Source of the DNA: Arbacia lixula
Lineage: Eukaryota > Echinodermata > Echinoidea > Arbacioida > Arbaciidae
Direction of reading: 5' to 3'
Length of the DNA: 64,000 bases
Assembly (NCBI GenBank): GCA_963669155.1
Contig: OZ022589.1
Span: forward strand, 18,905,787-18,969,786
Shown: positions 12,000 to 26,189 of the stretch, piece after piece
Position numbering within the stretch: position 1 is the first letter of the stretch
Layout of the letters: every line of letters begins with the position of its first letter
Notes under the pieces: generated by a model
Seen by the model: only the letters and a program-made list of their open reading frames with translations
What the model was told of the DNA's origin: nothing
The model's database searches: none
Position numbers and translations under genes: made by a program

Positions 12000-13555
12000 C
12001 TGCAACTACAACTGCCAGCTGCTATTATTGCATACGCGATTAAGTAAAGTCTACATGGATGTTGCGAGGTGATAGAATTTAGTCACATGGTCCTTGGTCA
12101 TGTTGGTGGTTTTCTTTAATATCTTATGAGGATGACATGGCGGTGGCATAGCTCTTGTGTTGTCTTCAGTATCTGGCCGTATTTCACAGGTGGCCTTTCA
12201 TCACTCTTCGTTCTCGTACCAGGACCATCATTTGTCCAATCTATCCCCAATTATAGCCTCATATAGTGAGAGTTTAGTGGTGGTATCTCGTCACAGCATC
12301 TGCGCGGGTTGTTTGCATCAAGGATTTCATTGGTGCCAGCGGTAAAAAATATTCTTTAAAAAAATGGGTGTTTTTGGGATGTTTAGGTTTTCAGCTTCTT
12401 GACAAATTCATCATGTGGTAGTCAATCTTAAAATCTCGAACGTAAGTAGGGTTGTACTCTTAAGGCATTAAACTTTTCGTAATCGACAACTCGTTGTCAA
12501 TCTAAGCAATATGTGAATTGTATCTTCTTCTTGTTTGTCCCATTGCTCACGGTTCGATTGTTGGACTTCGTGGTCCCTAGAATAGTTAGGAGATAAACAT
12601 TTGCCGTGGAACCGCAGTAACCAAATGGTTACGGCTTAATTGCACCATATAAGGAATCTAAAGTTTATTCATAGCATTTGGTCTATTGTCTCAACAGCAG
12701 ATTACGCAGGAGTCGCGTTGCTCAGTATCTGAGTGGAGAAAAGCCAGCCTGCAAATACGCGGGCTCAGTAAAGACCGGGCTAAACGTCCACATTACTTCC
12801 CCTTCGCGAGGCCCTTGTATAAATGCTGATTTTATTTCGAAGGTTTAGACAAGCATCAATGATTGCCTTTAAGACAAATGAGGCTGCCTCGTCCTCTAGA
12901 GCGGGCTTGCAATCGAGGGGAAATTGCTTCCTTTGCCTGATCCCCTTCTAGAGTTGTATTGACCCATTTCTCGGCCAGGAATCAGGGCAGGAGAACAGAT
13001 CTCCCGATCCTGCATTAGGTACCACGGTCCCGTGTGGACTCATGAAGAGTAAATGAAGTTGCGTTCACACAAGCTGTCTGAGTACGATTTACACTTTCGA
13101 CATGTTTGAAGTGAGAAGTCATGTTACTTTGCTGTCTTGATACTGATATTGATTTGATTCATGTATGTACGTCTTTATAATCCAGGTTTATTTCCTTAGT
13201 TTGTCGACAGTTTTATCAGGCAAGTTCTGTCTCACATGAAATATAATTCAATGTTAATTTGGTACAATGATAAAAAAAGAATGCATTCACACATGAAATA
13301 TACAATTTGATACAATGAAAACAACAACAAAAATCACAAATAATTGTGATGATGTGCAGGCGATGTAATCGTTAAAAAAAAACAGAAAACAAGTTTGGTA
13401 ATGAAAATGAAATCGCTTCGAAAATAAGATTACAAAATATGTTAAGTTTTGAACATTAGACAAATATCAAAGTGAACAATCGAAAAAATTAATTTGCCCC
13501 CCCCCCCCCTCCCCCTCAAAAAAAAAAAAAAGAAAGAAAAGATGATCGACATCAC
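12000..13555. other. Intergenic unique sequence
   Basis: No exon recognised. 12,700-13,060 is noticeably more complex and GC-richer than its surroundings but has no open frame of note; it could be a conserved non-coding element. A C-run/A-run lies at 13,497-13,532. Confidence 0.4.
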
Positions 13556-13559
13556 TGGG

Positions 13560-13830
13560 TGATATTGACTCTTGCAGATAGATCCTAGGTTCGAGCCCAG
13601 TCTGGTGCGTGCACCATTGGACAAGGGTGTTTTGCTCATGCTTGTCTCTCTCAAACCAAATGTAGTAAATGGGTACCTGGCAAGATTCACTCCTGATCTA
13701 ATTAGATCAACTAGCTTCTACCCGTATCTGCTTATTACGGCTGCTTTGCCAAAGCCTGTGTAATATTCAAGCGCTTTGGGTAGTACTTCATACTAGGAAA
13801 ACGCTATATAAAGGTCGATTCTCATTTACA
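13560..13830 (+). mobile_element. tRNA-like SINE fragment
   Basis: Contains a pol III B-box-like GGTTCGAGCCC (13,590), an AAATGGGTACCTGGCAAGAT block, and the 3' motif AAGCGCTTTGGGTAGTA followed by AAACGCTATATAAAGG. These resemble tRNA-derived SINEs widespread in marine invertebrates. The A box is not clear, so the 5' end is uncertain. Confidence 0.6.
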
Positions 13831-15180
13831 ACACACGACAGACGTGCGTGCTGTCTGTCTTTTATAGAAGCGCTGTTGTGTTTTAAACCAACAAAACCAA
13901 GCACCCATAAAGATTGACAGAAATTAAAGACGTAATAAACTTATGCAAAGATTTACTTACGCTCTGACAAAAAAACACTAAAGATTAAAATATGTTTATA
14001 CTCCATTTTGTTAATGAATAGATATTCAAATTACGCCAGAAAGCCTTTTACTATGATATAATTAAGTTTACCCTACTTTCACACGGCACTCCCTTAAGCC
14101 AAGCACGATTCTCTGTACCAAAGACTATAGGACTGTATGAACAAGCATTTCATGATATCGCCTCTACAAGACAGCGCGATAAAAAGAGACAGTGGTATTT
14201 CTTTCATTGGTGGTGATGTCACGTTTTACGGAAATACTGATATCCACGTTATCACGATGGCATTTTAATAACCCCTCCAAAAACGGGTTTAAACACGTTC
14301 AGAATTTCTAGTGATCGATCGATTTCAGAGAGTTCCGCTGACCATGTATACTGTATTTCAAGAAGGGGAACAAATATTCTTCAAAATAATCGAAGCTAGA
14401 TTTTTAGAGATTCCCACCGCTTTAGGCAATTAACTTACCTACTTTTTTTTCTCATTGTCGTATTTATGATTTTTTTTCTGTTTGTTTTCTGATTGTTTTT
14501 GCTGTTAATCCCTTTGCTTCTTCATTGTTCTATTTACAATCACAATGTTCTTGTCTTAGGTGATTTATTCCACCTAAACTTGGGCATCGGGTGCACTGAG
14601 ATAATATTCGAGATACACCCAATGCTTATTGAGATTACTGGGGTAAACGCATTTCACGGTCTGGTGCTGGTTGCTTCGCATGTTATATCAAACCAGGGAG
14701 GTGTTCTTTTTTCGTATTTTAGTAATTAAAGCCCGCATGGTTACGGCTTCGTGATCCCTGATCAAGCGATAATGTTTCATGGACTCTGATATATATCCGG
14801 GTGGTAATGTCAAACTCATGGACACATCCTAACCCAGTGTGCTATGACAGGACTTCCCTACTCACTCACTACACCAAATGGTGATAAACCTCACAAACAT
14901 ACCATTTGGGCTGATTAATTTGACCTACGAAATCGTTCACCACACACCAAGGTTAAAGGTCATTCAAACGTTAAGTTGTTAATATCCTTCATCCTTTTTT
15001 TGTGATACCCATCGATGTAAATTGTGATACAGGTGACGTCAATGGGTCAAAACCCGTTTAGTTATATAGAATATTTAAATCTGGAAGTACCCAAGAAGAA
15101 TTGTAATACGATTTGCGTCACATTTTTTGCGTCTTACAATGATTTTGTAATTACTTAATCAGTTGTTATTGATTTTTTTT
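13831..15180. other. Intergenic, no gene seen
   Basis: AT-rich. One TGACGTCA at 15,034-15,041. No recognisable exon or repeat. Confidence 0.45.
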
Positions 15181-15396
15181 TATGAAATAAAAGTTTAAGA
15201 TAAATTACTTTTAGTAGGGGTCCTACACCCTACAAGTTTTACTTTTTAGTCGGCCCTCCTTCCCTTTTATTTTTTTCTAATTCATTGTATCATGCAAGTT
15301 TATTTAAATGTATGTTAATCTGTGAAGTAAACTGTACTAATCATTTAAAAAAAATGAAAGAGGAGAAATAAATGAATTGAATTGAATTGAATTTCG
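15181..15396 (+). mobile_element. CR1/L2-like retrotransposon 3' tail
   Basis: An AT-rich 3' UTR-like segment ends with GGAGAAATAAATGAATTG followed by (AATTG)n at 15,371-15,395, the typical ending of CR1/L2-type non-LTR elements. No coding part remains. Confidence 0.55.
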
Positions 15397-16166
15397 CCCG
15401 CATACTCACGATATACATTTACTTTCGATTCGTAAAAAGAACGTGCATAGAAGAAAAGACCCTATCTATAGTAGATGTGGAACGTGCATACATCAAAGCT
15501 GTGTGTAGAGGTGGAACGTCCTGTATAGAAAAAAAACAAACTTATTTGTTTTAAAGAAATTGTAACACACTCTCCTCATGTATGAAAAACGTACATCGCT
15601 TGCGAATTCACTGATATCTCTCAATAATACTAAACTAAATATTTTGTTGGCAGACTAGTTCAAAAATAAAGACATGGACATCATGTACGTATATAGCTGA
15701 CCGTTCAATAGATCATCATCATCTGCAACATAACAATCCCAAAAAAAAATAGGTGCACTGTCATGATTGACAGATCACCTCTTAATTTCGTTAGAATTTT
15801 CTTTCTTTATTTATTCATTTCCTTTTATTTAGAGCCCCTATTAAATCAATTTTATTAGAATATGCGCATTCAGGAAAATCTTTCAATGTTATCATGTTGT
15901 AGGTGTGCTATGAGCTTTCGTGAGCGTTGCCTCTGATTTCTAAGGAATAGATGGTGTCACCATGGAAGGTCCTGTGGTGTCACCGGGCATTTACCAGCCC
16001 ATGTCTGTGCATGAATTTGCGAATACAGACCACCTTAATATACGTGTCCACGTGTATGTCACGCTTTGATTAATCTTTTAGTTCACAAGTTTACACGGCA
16101 TAGATGGCTAAATGAAGTAATTTTCACACGGACGAAGTCACGTAAACAACGAGGTGAAACGGAGAG
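15397..16166. other. Intergenic, no gene seen
   Basis: Nothing supported. Confidence 0.5.
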
Positions 16167-16167
16167 T

Positions 16168-16334
16168 AGAGGCCACCGCAAACGACACGATTTTGTCACG
16201 ATTCTGCAGTCGGAAGGGCCTACGACTGGAAATGTGACGTCACGTTCATGCACAAATCCAATGACCGGGTCCTGCAATTCAGCCAGTCGCACAGTCGCAC
16301 GACTGATCACATCGTGACATATGCGGTGGCCTTA
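16168..16334. mobile_element. MITE family B, copy 1
   Basis: About 167 bp with ends AGGCCACCGCA and TGCGGTGGCCTTA. Shared landmarks with the copies at 42.3, 44.1 and 55.1 kb: ACACGAT near the left end, a central TGACGTCA (16,235-16,242), a CACAAATCCAATG-like block, and CAGTCG/GTCGCA motifs. Antisense and sense open frames here (75-83 codons) are products of the palindromic sequence. Confidence 0.85.
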
Positions 16335-16442
16335 GCGAAAATAGAGCAGTTACTGGCGTCGATGACTGAACGGAAAGAGAGAGGGCAGTGTGCATTAATG
16401 AGCGCATAGTTCCTTCTGCACATTTCACTTATGGGCTCGTAT

Positions 16443-16602
16443 TCTGAACAGAGGTTCAACGCAAACAGTGCACTTAGCCTGAACTAACATTATGTGACGC
16501 CAAATAAAACAACATGAAGCATAACTATTGACTGAATATGATTACATTTGTCCTCAGAATCACTTTGGTATATTGCATCGCTCCTCAAAATAGTTAAAAC
16601 CT
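16443..16602. mobile_element. MITE family E, partial copy
   Basis: Begins CTGAACAGAGGTTCAACGCA and carries the GACGCCAAATAAAACAACAT and ACTGAATATGATTACATTTG blocks seen in the 33.0 and 62.1 kb copies. The right half is mostly lost. Confidence 0.7.
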
Positions 16603-17068
16603 TAAAGACTTACAATCATCCAATGACCGGGATATTTATAATTGTTAAGCGCTTAGAAATGATACTGCGTCAAAGTAGACACTATATATATATATAAAAA
16701 AAAAAGATGCGTATTATCATTATCATTTTTTATCAAATCGAAGCATTGATTTACATCGACGAGAAAATGCTAGCGTTGTCCTATTGGCGACGAGCGACAG
16801 CGCCAAAGGGACTTCATGTGAACGGAAGCAAAGCTTTCAGAGCGAGCCGTGTAGCCATGTCACAAGCACTTCTGAGGGCGTCGTACTCTGAAGGCGCACA
16901 AATCCACGCGGTAAGCCCCAAAGCTTTAATACTGGATGCAGATCAAAGCGATAATACCGGGTATTTGGATCACTATTTCTTGAAGATTCTTATACGATGG
17001 CTTTCCTTATAGACATTAAGTTATATCTCGTTCTTGGTTTATTGTATTCACATTCTCCAACTACCCCG
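16603..17068. other. Unique sequence
   Basis: A 101-codon open frame (16,707-17,012) has no family resemblance and no splice support; left uncalled. Confidence 0.4.
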
Positions 17069-17097
17069 CCCCCCCCCCCCACTACCCACCTCCTCCC

Positions 17098-17129
<32 letters not shown>

Positions 17130-17400
17130 ATTGTTCTAATCCTCCTCCTCTTCCTTCTCCTTATTTTTCTTCTTTTTCTTTTTCTTCTTCTTCTTCTTCT
17201 TCTTCTTTCCCTTCTTCTTCTTCTTTTTCTTCTTCTTCTTCTTCTTCTTCTTCTTCTTCTTCTTCTTCTTCTTCTTCTTCTTCTTTTTCTTCTTCTTCTT
17301 CTTCTTCTTCTTCTTCTTCTTCTTCTTCTTCTTCTTCTTCTTCTTCTTCTTCTTCTTCTTCCTCTCCTTCTTCTACTTCTTTTTCTTCTTCTCCTTCGTC
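17069..17400. repeat. C-run, (CT)n and (CTT)n array
   Basis: C-rich tract 17,070-17,108, CT repeat 17,109-17,130, then CTT triplets to ~17,400. Pyrimidine-only strand. The poly-Ser, poly-Leu and poly-Arg frames are artefacts. Confidence 0.95.
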
Positions 17401-17429
17401 TTATCATCATTGTTATTATCATTACCATT

Positions 17430-17590
17430 ATTGTCATTATTATCCAAATTTGTCCGAAGACAAAGGGACTCTCGCTAAATATTTTCAAAATTATTAGCAA
17501 TAAAAGTAATCACTGAGATGTCACAAGAACAACGTCTAAAAAATGATATTCCTTGATTCTATGGTGTGTCAATTTCAGTTAGATTTGAGT
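17430..17590. mobile_element. MITE family D, one arm only
   Basis: The run AAAGTAATCACTGAGATGTC, then AACGTCTAAAAAATGA, TTGATTCTATGGTGTG and CAATTTCAG, parallels the right arm of the 54.2-kb element at 54,640-54,722. The opposite arm is absent or decayed. Confidence 0.6.
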
Positions 17591-17599
17591 TACAACCTA

Positions 17600-17996
17600 T
17601 CTTTGATTATTTTTCAAAATTGTCAAAAGTCTTTTTCAATATCTAGTATCTTCAACATGGTTGTGTGTCAAAAATGTGTGTAAACATGTACAACATTCAA
17701 CATGTTATTTCAAATAAAGCTTGCCATTGTACTGCATATTCTCAACGCCTTACAATGAGGGATACGAATGAGACAACGTGGCTTCATCATTCTATCTCCT
17801 TGGATTGATTTTGTGTTATAAAGTAGATGCTTAAAGTCTTACGTCTGCAGCTTTGCACGGCTGGAACTAAGAGGAGAGGGATTAGAGATGATTGCGTCTT
17901 GGCTATAAATGGTAACTTAATGGTGAAATGAATACAATTAAAGTTAGCCCGTCCCTTCTGCTGGCCTAATTCTGAAAGTTCCCTGACTTTGTCATC

Positions 17997-18047
<51 letters not shown>

Positions 18048-19745
18048 GGGGGCTATGTAACCTTTCCCTGGAATCGACAATGCGTAATAATCGGTTTTGA
18101 GGAAATAATCTTCGATAATTGATCGAGCTTTCTTTTTTCGTAACATTAAAATAGTCAAATCTCAGTGAAAACTAATTAGATTTCCATTTATTCTACGGGA
18201 GTTATACAGTACCTCTGACCTTAAAATTTCAATGTTGGTATCCCAAAGAGACGTGCTAAATGTGTGCAAGCCTTCATGAAGTTTGGAAATGTTTGTAAAA
18301 AGGACGGGTCATCTTTAACTGAAAACGTCAAGATATATTGACGTCAGATGCATTTGCGCAGGATGTGTAGAGGTCATGTGCCATCCCGTTTAGAGTACAT
18401 TTGTCTGAAGTTCATTTATTCAATTGATTCACAGAGAGGGCTGTAATTCGATGTTCGCATTGTTATCACTCCCACCGCTCGCACTGAAAACCCTTGGATA
18501 AAGGAGTGTGACGGTGAACGAAGACCAGTCCACAGGTAAGGCACATTGATGGTATTAATTTGTACATATGATGGGCCACTAAGATCACAATATGAGTACT
18601 GTCGAGAATAGCGTCATCTTCACATGTGAATGTGAGAATTACTGGAAGAAAAGATGGCGATCATTAAATCTTAATGCGTCACCGAGGCGTTTTTGCACAT
18701 GAAGTACACTCAAATCCCTTAGAAAAAGAGGTTATTTATCAGACAAGGAGTCAATCGATACGGATTGGTGACACCCCCCCCCCCCCCCCCACCCCCTGAC
18801 GCTGGTGCCCTCCCCCCCCCCTCCCCCCTCCCCCACCCCTGAAACCACACCCCTTCCTACACGCATCTTCCTTCCTAATCCATGTACGGCTAGACGAGCT
18901 ATCAGGAGTATGGTCACGTGACGCGTATCAGTGTCTGATAGTGCATATCGGGTTCATTCACTGTAGTGTCATAATTCATAGGATTCCGTCAGGTCTAGCC
19001 TCATTCCCGGGAGTTTTATGGACCACGCGCAATAATTGTACTCCAAGGGGCGCACTCCTTTGTATGTATCTCACTCGCCTCGTGAGCTTTATGTGGGTGG
19101 AATCACGTGATAGCAACGGCCACGTGATCTTACTATCCTTTGTACAATCTCCAAGCTTGTTGAAATGATTGGATAAGTTCATGATATATGTTTGAAAGTT
19201 TTGAGACTTTTTTTGGATGTAGCTAGCTGTATATTTTCCCATAATGAAGGGCATTGTATGCGCGTTTGCTAATTAGGCGTTAACAAACTGAAGGAAAGCT
19301 TCAACCAAAAACATTAAGGGTACCAACTTTCCTGTATACTTTTAGTGCAAAGATACACAATGTAAAATATAAAGATTTTTTTTTCTTCAGAATACCACCA
19401 CAGGATCTTGTTTCTTTATAGATCCATGCTTTGCTTTCTGAGCACGTGACGATGTGTGGGCTGCTCCTGGCTGCAGTCACAAATCATGATTTCAGTCACT
19501 GGATCGCTCGGCCAACCGCCATCAATCACCAGTCATGCCTGTTCAGGATTCACACTCTCTCAATTCTGGGTCGATTTATTGAGAAGGTCACAAACGTGAA
19601 TGGACAACTATGAATGAGTTATTGACATGTTTACTTGTTGATTTGTTGATTTAAGAGAGGAGGAAAATAACACCTTAAGTGACAATGCAAAGAGCACAAC
19701 GATCCGGATCGAAGTAAAAAAAAAAAAAAAACGACAGCGCGGGAG
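17600..19745. other. Intergenic, no supported gene
   Basis: Contains (GA)n at 18,001-18,041, a TGACGTCA at 18,339-18,346 and C-runs at 18,773-18,840. No exon recognised. Confidence 0.5.
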
Positions 19746-19749
19746 ATAT

Positions 19750-20064
19750 GATGATGGGGGTCCTACTAAGAGCAGCTGCCGAGAGTTAGTGATCGTTACA
19801 TAACTATTGCTAGGTATCGTCGCGAAAAGGCCGCCAAGAGATTTCGCGGTTTTACGCGAAATTCTTCTAAAATACTGCTTTAATTCACTGAGCAAATATT
19901 GTAACCATGGTAACAGTCCTGCATAGATCTACTGTGTGTCTTCGGTGTCTCCTGGTATCTCCTGCTGTTCTTAGCAGCATCTTTGCTGATCTTCGCTACT
20001 CTTGGCTGGTCTTAAATATTGCTGCCCTTGGCTGCTCGTGGCGCCTCTCAGTAGGACCGGATAA
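19750..20064. mobile_element. Possible inverted-repeat element
   Basis: Ends GGTCCTACTAAGAG and CTCTCAGTAGGACC are inverted copies (one gap), and both flank 'agcagc'-like sequence. The interior is not coding. Boundaries rest on ~14 bp, so this is tentative. Confidence 0.4.
19901..19914. promoter_or_regulatory. Perfect X-box-like palindrome
   Basis: GTAACCATGGTAAC is a perfect 14-bp palindrome fitting the RFX-factor X-box pattern GTnnCCATGGnnAC. It sits inside the candidate inverted-repeat element, with no gene identified nearby. Confidence 0.4.
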
Positions 20065-21904
<1,840 letters not shown>

Positions 21905-22418
21905 TCGATCCCTCATGTCATTGCGCCATCTCCTTGGGATTCATCCGATCGCCACCGTGCCCTCTGATCGATTGCAAAATATGAAATTCGAGAGAACTAT
22001 GTTTGCTGAGCGATAAATAACGCACTTCACTGGCGGTCGGGTTTCAATGGGCTGGCGTGGCCAGAGCACGAGGGGGGCTGCACGGGTGAAGTTTGGGGAG
22101 TTTGAAGGAGTTTAGCGTAATAAAGAGGAGTGTGAAAGAAGATTAAGGGGCGAGCGGAACAACTGTGAGTATGTCGCAGCAGAGGAGTTAAACGGGATAG
22201 GAAGGTATCACTCGAGATGGTGAATCGTGAGGAGGCTTGATGTGAAAGGCAGGAGGGAAACGATTAAAAAAAAAGAAAATAGGTGAAATAACAAGTGTGT
22301 GTGTGTGGGGGGGGGGGGGGGGCTGATAAAGGACACGAAGGAGAAGAATGAATAAGAAATTTCAGTGAAAGATAACGCTAACGTTAGGTAACCATAGTAA
22401 AAACACATTGATCCAAAT
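21905..22418. other. Unique sequence
   Basis: No gene seen. A (TG)n-G18 run is at about 22,294-22,322. Confidence 0.5.
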
Positions 22419-22731
22419 CCTAAACAGAGGTTTAACGCAGTTTCCCTACCCCGAACTATCTTGATGGGACGCCAAAACAACAACAGAAAATATTCAATAC
22501 ATGTATATTTTAAATTCAATATACATGTAATTGATTTTGTCGCCGGAATCAGTATATGGTGTATTGAGTTTGATCACATAATAATCAAAGCGAATAATTC
22601 AAATTACCCACTTTCGTGATTCTGTGATAAAAAATCAATGATTTTCTGACAGCATCAGGTCATACATTCTGCGTCCCAAAAAGTTAGTCTCTGGTTAGTC
22701 CACGGTTTAATTTAAACCACCGTTGCGTGAA
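22419..22731. mobile_element. MITE family E, full-length diverged copy
   Basis: Left end TAAACAGAGGTTTAACGCAG; right end GGTTTAATTTAAACCACCG. The internal order (GGGACGCCAAAACAACA, TGGTGTATTGAGTTTGATCA, TTTCTGACAGCATCAGGTCA) matches the copies at 33.0 and 62.1 kb. Confidence 0.75.
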
Positions 22732-23293
22732 TATGGGTCACTAAATTTAAGGCTCGCGAGAAAGGCAAGAGGAAAACCTTTAGACAGGAGGCTACTGAAT
22801 TAACGCTACGTGACAAACATTTAACATAGTTGTATTAGATCCATGGGAATTATGTTCAAACGCCAGATTTATTTTCCTTCGTCTGGCTTTCTTTTTCATG
22901 TTGCATTTAAACCGAACTACGAACGCAATGCGAATCGAAAGGTTGATGCAACAAGCATCATCTTCTTATCCACCAAATCGATCGCAGCTCACTGTTGCAT
23001 AAAGGACACGCTGGCATAGCATTACCTTGATATACTCAAAAATTCGTCTGTATCTCTGCAATTCAGCTACTTCATGTTGTTTTGAGTTGTGTGTCACTTC
23101 AGTCGTTACATGAGGCGGATTTCTACGTGAGCGCACCTTTGGAAGTGCGCCACGCTGGGTCTGATGTGTCGAGGTCTTTGGCAACTCGATAGTGTATCTA
23201 GTGCGGTATAGCGCTTGGGGGATGGGAAGAGTCGAACACCTTTCGTATCTCTCCTAATTTCAAGGCAGTTAGACATTCTCAGTCCAAACTTTA

Positions 23294-23609
23294 GTTGTTT
23301 CACCAAACTGTTCTTAAGCTACGAACGACCTTACGAAAGACTGGTTATCCCTTCTTGCGGTAAATCACATTCTCAATTATTTTAATTCCTACCAGCTTAA
23401 GTTCAAATCTGATGTTTATAAATGAAAATTCTTGTTGTTAACAATACAAAGCTTATGATTTGTCAAATTTTATTAGGATTGTTGGTAATTAACTCCCAGT
23501 ATTTTAAAACAGGAAGAAAATGTGGTATCGCATTTAACACAAGAAGGGATAACCAGTCGTTTGTAGTTGTTAGTAGCTTGTCAACAGTTTGGTGAAACAC
23601 CACCGGGGG
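23294..23609. mobile_element. MITE family C, copy 2
   Basis: Left end TGTTTCACCAAACTGTTCTT; right end AACAGTTTGGTGAAACACCA. The interior (GGTTATCCCTTCTTGCGGTA near one end, ACACAAGAAGGGATAACCAG near the other) is itself palindromic. A 108-codon open frame starting at 23,567 overlaps the end and is not a gene. Confidence 0.85.
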
Positions 23610-24335
23610 TCGACGTCGATGAAAATGATCACTCTATCGATGTAAAAACAAATATTTTTTTACTAAATCTGTCATTTTCTCGGTTATTCCAATTTAGTAT
23701 GAAATTCATGATTGGATTCAAGTCGTACAAATTTTTTGTAAATATTGTAATTTTATTTGTATTATATTTGATTAATTACACGATTAAAATAACCATTTTC
23801 ATGCTCACTCTACGTTCTTATACAACTCGAATCGAAATATACAATCTCCTTGAAGCTAGGCTAACGTGTGAAGTCAGATGGAGGAAAAGATGAGGCAAGA
23901 ACGGGAGAAGGAAAGAGAGAGACAAAAGATGGACGAAGAGGAAGGGTGTATAGAAAGAAGGAGAGGAAGAATTGTGACGGGTGGGGTGGAGAGGGGGAGG
24001 GGGGATGTAGTTTGGAGCTTCTAACCTGTAGCATATACTAATCAGTCACAAAAACTGTTATGATTTTTCATTTTCCAATTTCAATTGGCATCTTTAAAAT
24101 GAGGTCATAAGTACTTGTTGATTTTGATTATATTTTTTTCGTATGTTACTGCTGTGCCCATGCTATATGTATTTGTAGAATGTATCACTATGTTTACCGT
24201 GCATGTCTGTTTGTATGACCTATGATTGGGTGTCTCAGGGGGAAAAGAGAGGAGAGAACGAGCAGGGAGACAACCTAATTATTGCTGAATAATGTCACCA
24301 CGCAAACGCTAGTCTCGATCAATGCTAATTTGAGT
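23610..24335. other. Unique sequence
   Basis: AT-rich to 23,870, then purine-rich. No supported gene. Confidence 0.5.
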
Positions 24336-24339
24336 TTTC

Positions 24340-24985
24340 GATCGGGGGGGGGGGGGGGACCCAACCTGTCGGATCGCTCGAGCCGGGCCGGAGCGAGCGT
24401 TCGCCCATTTCATCCACTTTTCCGATTCATTAGTCTCGCTCGCCAAGCCAAGGTTCCTGCATGCGCTTGTCAGAGTAATTCGGCATGAAAACGAAGCTTA
24501 TTTCCGTCTGCGAACCAGCTAGCCACAACCCCGGTGAATGCAACGGGCCCGCCTAATTCTTTTAAGAGAGTAATGGCCAGGCGCTGGTTGAAGATGGCAA
24601 AAGACACGGCATAAAGTGGCTGCTTGTTGGTTGCCTGCCCTGCGGTGAGCGCCTTCATTTTCCCAAATGTCGATTGCTATATTTGCAAAGGGGGAAACAA
24701 GCCGTGAAGTAATTGGTAGTTGTTGTTTTATTTTCGGGCGGGGATAGGGATAGAGGGCAGGGAACCAAAACGGCCCGAAGCTGCTGAATGGATGGATCGG
24801 AGACGATCTCGAGAGAGACGATCGCGAAGGGGAAATTGGCGGAGAGGACGAGCGTATAGGTGCTCAAGTGACCCCCCCCCCCCCCACCCCCACCCCTTTT
24901 CCCCGAGTAGAGTGCACGTCTCCTATGGGCTGCAACGCCCCCCCCCCCCTCCCCACCCCAAAACCACCACCACCCCTTTCCTTTC
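24340..24985. other. GC-richer segment with G- and C-runs
   Basis: G16 at about 24,344-24,359 and C-runs at 24,872-24,905 and 24,940-24,955. Between them, 24,480-24,720 is complex unique sequence with no convincing frame. It could be regulatory, but I see no proof. Confidence 0.4.
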
Positions 24986-25870
24986 GTCTACGTCCTGGTG
25001 ATCTCAACGATAGCGGAATTTAAAGGGGCCCGACTAAGAAACAAAACCGCAACCCGCAGTTTCAGCTCTTGTGTTGAAGATGTTTCCTCCAGGTTGTGAC
25101 GTCATTGCTCTCAAGGTCATTCAAAAAGGGCGCTTTCACATCTACTACGCGGCGTCCTACCTGTGCATGCATGAACATGTGCATCTTTGAGAGAAATTTA
25201 AAAGAACATGCCCACTACTGCCAGTTAGAGGACGCCGAGATGTATTAAAGATAATGCAGCCCTTAAACAAAATATCATGAAACTCGATTATTATGGATCA
25301 GCCGTATACCGTAATGATAAATTGCATGAAGTTTGACAGTCAAAGCTTCCCGAATATGTTCAGGAAAAATGAAGAAAACAATATCCTTGTTTATGTTTTA
25401 ATCGTAGAGACCATAGTAGACTGTATTGCAACGGCCAGCGGCGCGGTGTTCGCATTACACACACTGCAGGCAATTGTCCTCTGTGTGGACAGTTCGGAGC
25501 GGAGAGCCGCGTTATGTGTTGATTGCGGTGTCGGTCTCTCGGCTACTGGAACCGCGGTAGTTCTAAAGATCAGTATAACAGAATGAAATTTGCTTCTGCC
25601 CATCGCAATCGTTCTATCATCGCGCCTGGCCGAGGAATTTGCGTAGAGTTTCACTGGCTTCAAGTAACCATGATTACCCTCCAACCTATTTCGATCTCAG
25701 CAGCAACTTCGGGGTGGACAATCGACAAAAGGAGTGTACCAATAAGTTGGGTCTGGAATACCTCAGCCCAACCCCACCCCTCCAACCCCCTCTCCCTCCC
25801 TTCTGCATGTTTTGTAGTGTTTCTCGGACATGCAAACATATAACAAGTACGGATAGAAGATGAGTTAAGT
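24986..25870. other. Unique sequence, no supported gene
   Basis: Open frames on both strands at 25,293-25,686 overlap in opposite directions. Neither resembles a known family. TGACGTCA at 25,097-25,104. Confidence 0.4.
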
Positions 25871-25875
25871 GACTC

Positions 25876-26116
25876 GATGAGAGTGGGAGAGAGAGGGCGA
25901 GAGAGAAGAGAAAAGAAGAGAAGAGAGGAATAGAGGAGAGAGAAGAAGAGAGGAAAAGAGAGAGTGTGTGAGAGAGAGAAGAGAGAGAACAAAAAAAAGA
26001 GAAAAAAAAGAAAAAAAAAAAAAAGAAAAAAAGAAAAAAAAAAAAGAGAGGGGAGGGAGAAAGGAGATAAAATAGAGAGGGAGGGAAGTGGAGAGAGCGA
26101 GAGAGGAAGAGAGAGC

Positions 26117-26169
<53 letters not shown>

Positions 26170-26182
26170 AGAGGGAGAGAGA
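25876..26182. repeat. GA/A-rich purine tract
   Basis: About 300 bp of GA dinucleotides with A-runs at 25,990-26,045. Confidence 0.95.
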
Positions 26183-26189
26183 ACATGAT

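Noticed and set aside
25293..25686. Overlapping 97-codon frames on both strands
   Set aside because: No domain; opposite frames cannot both be real and neither has support.
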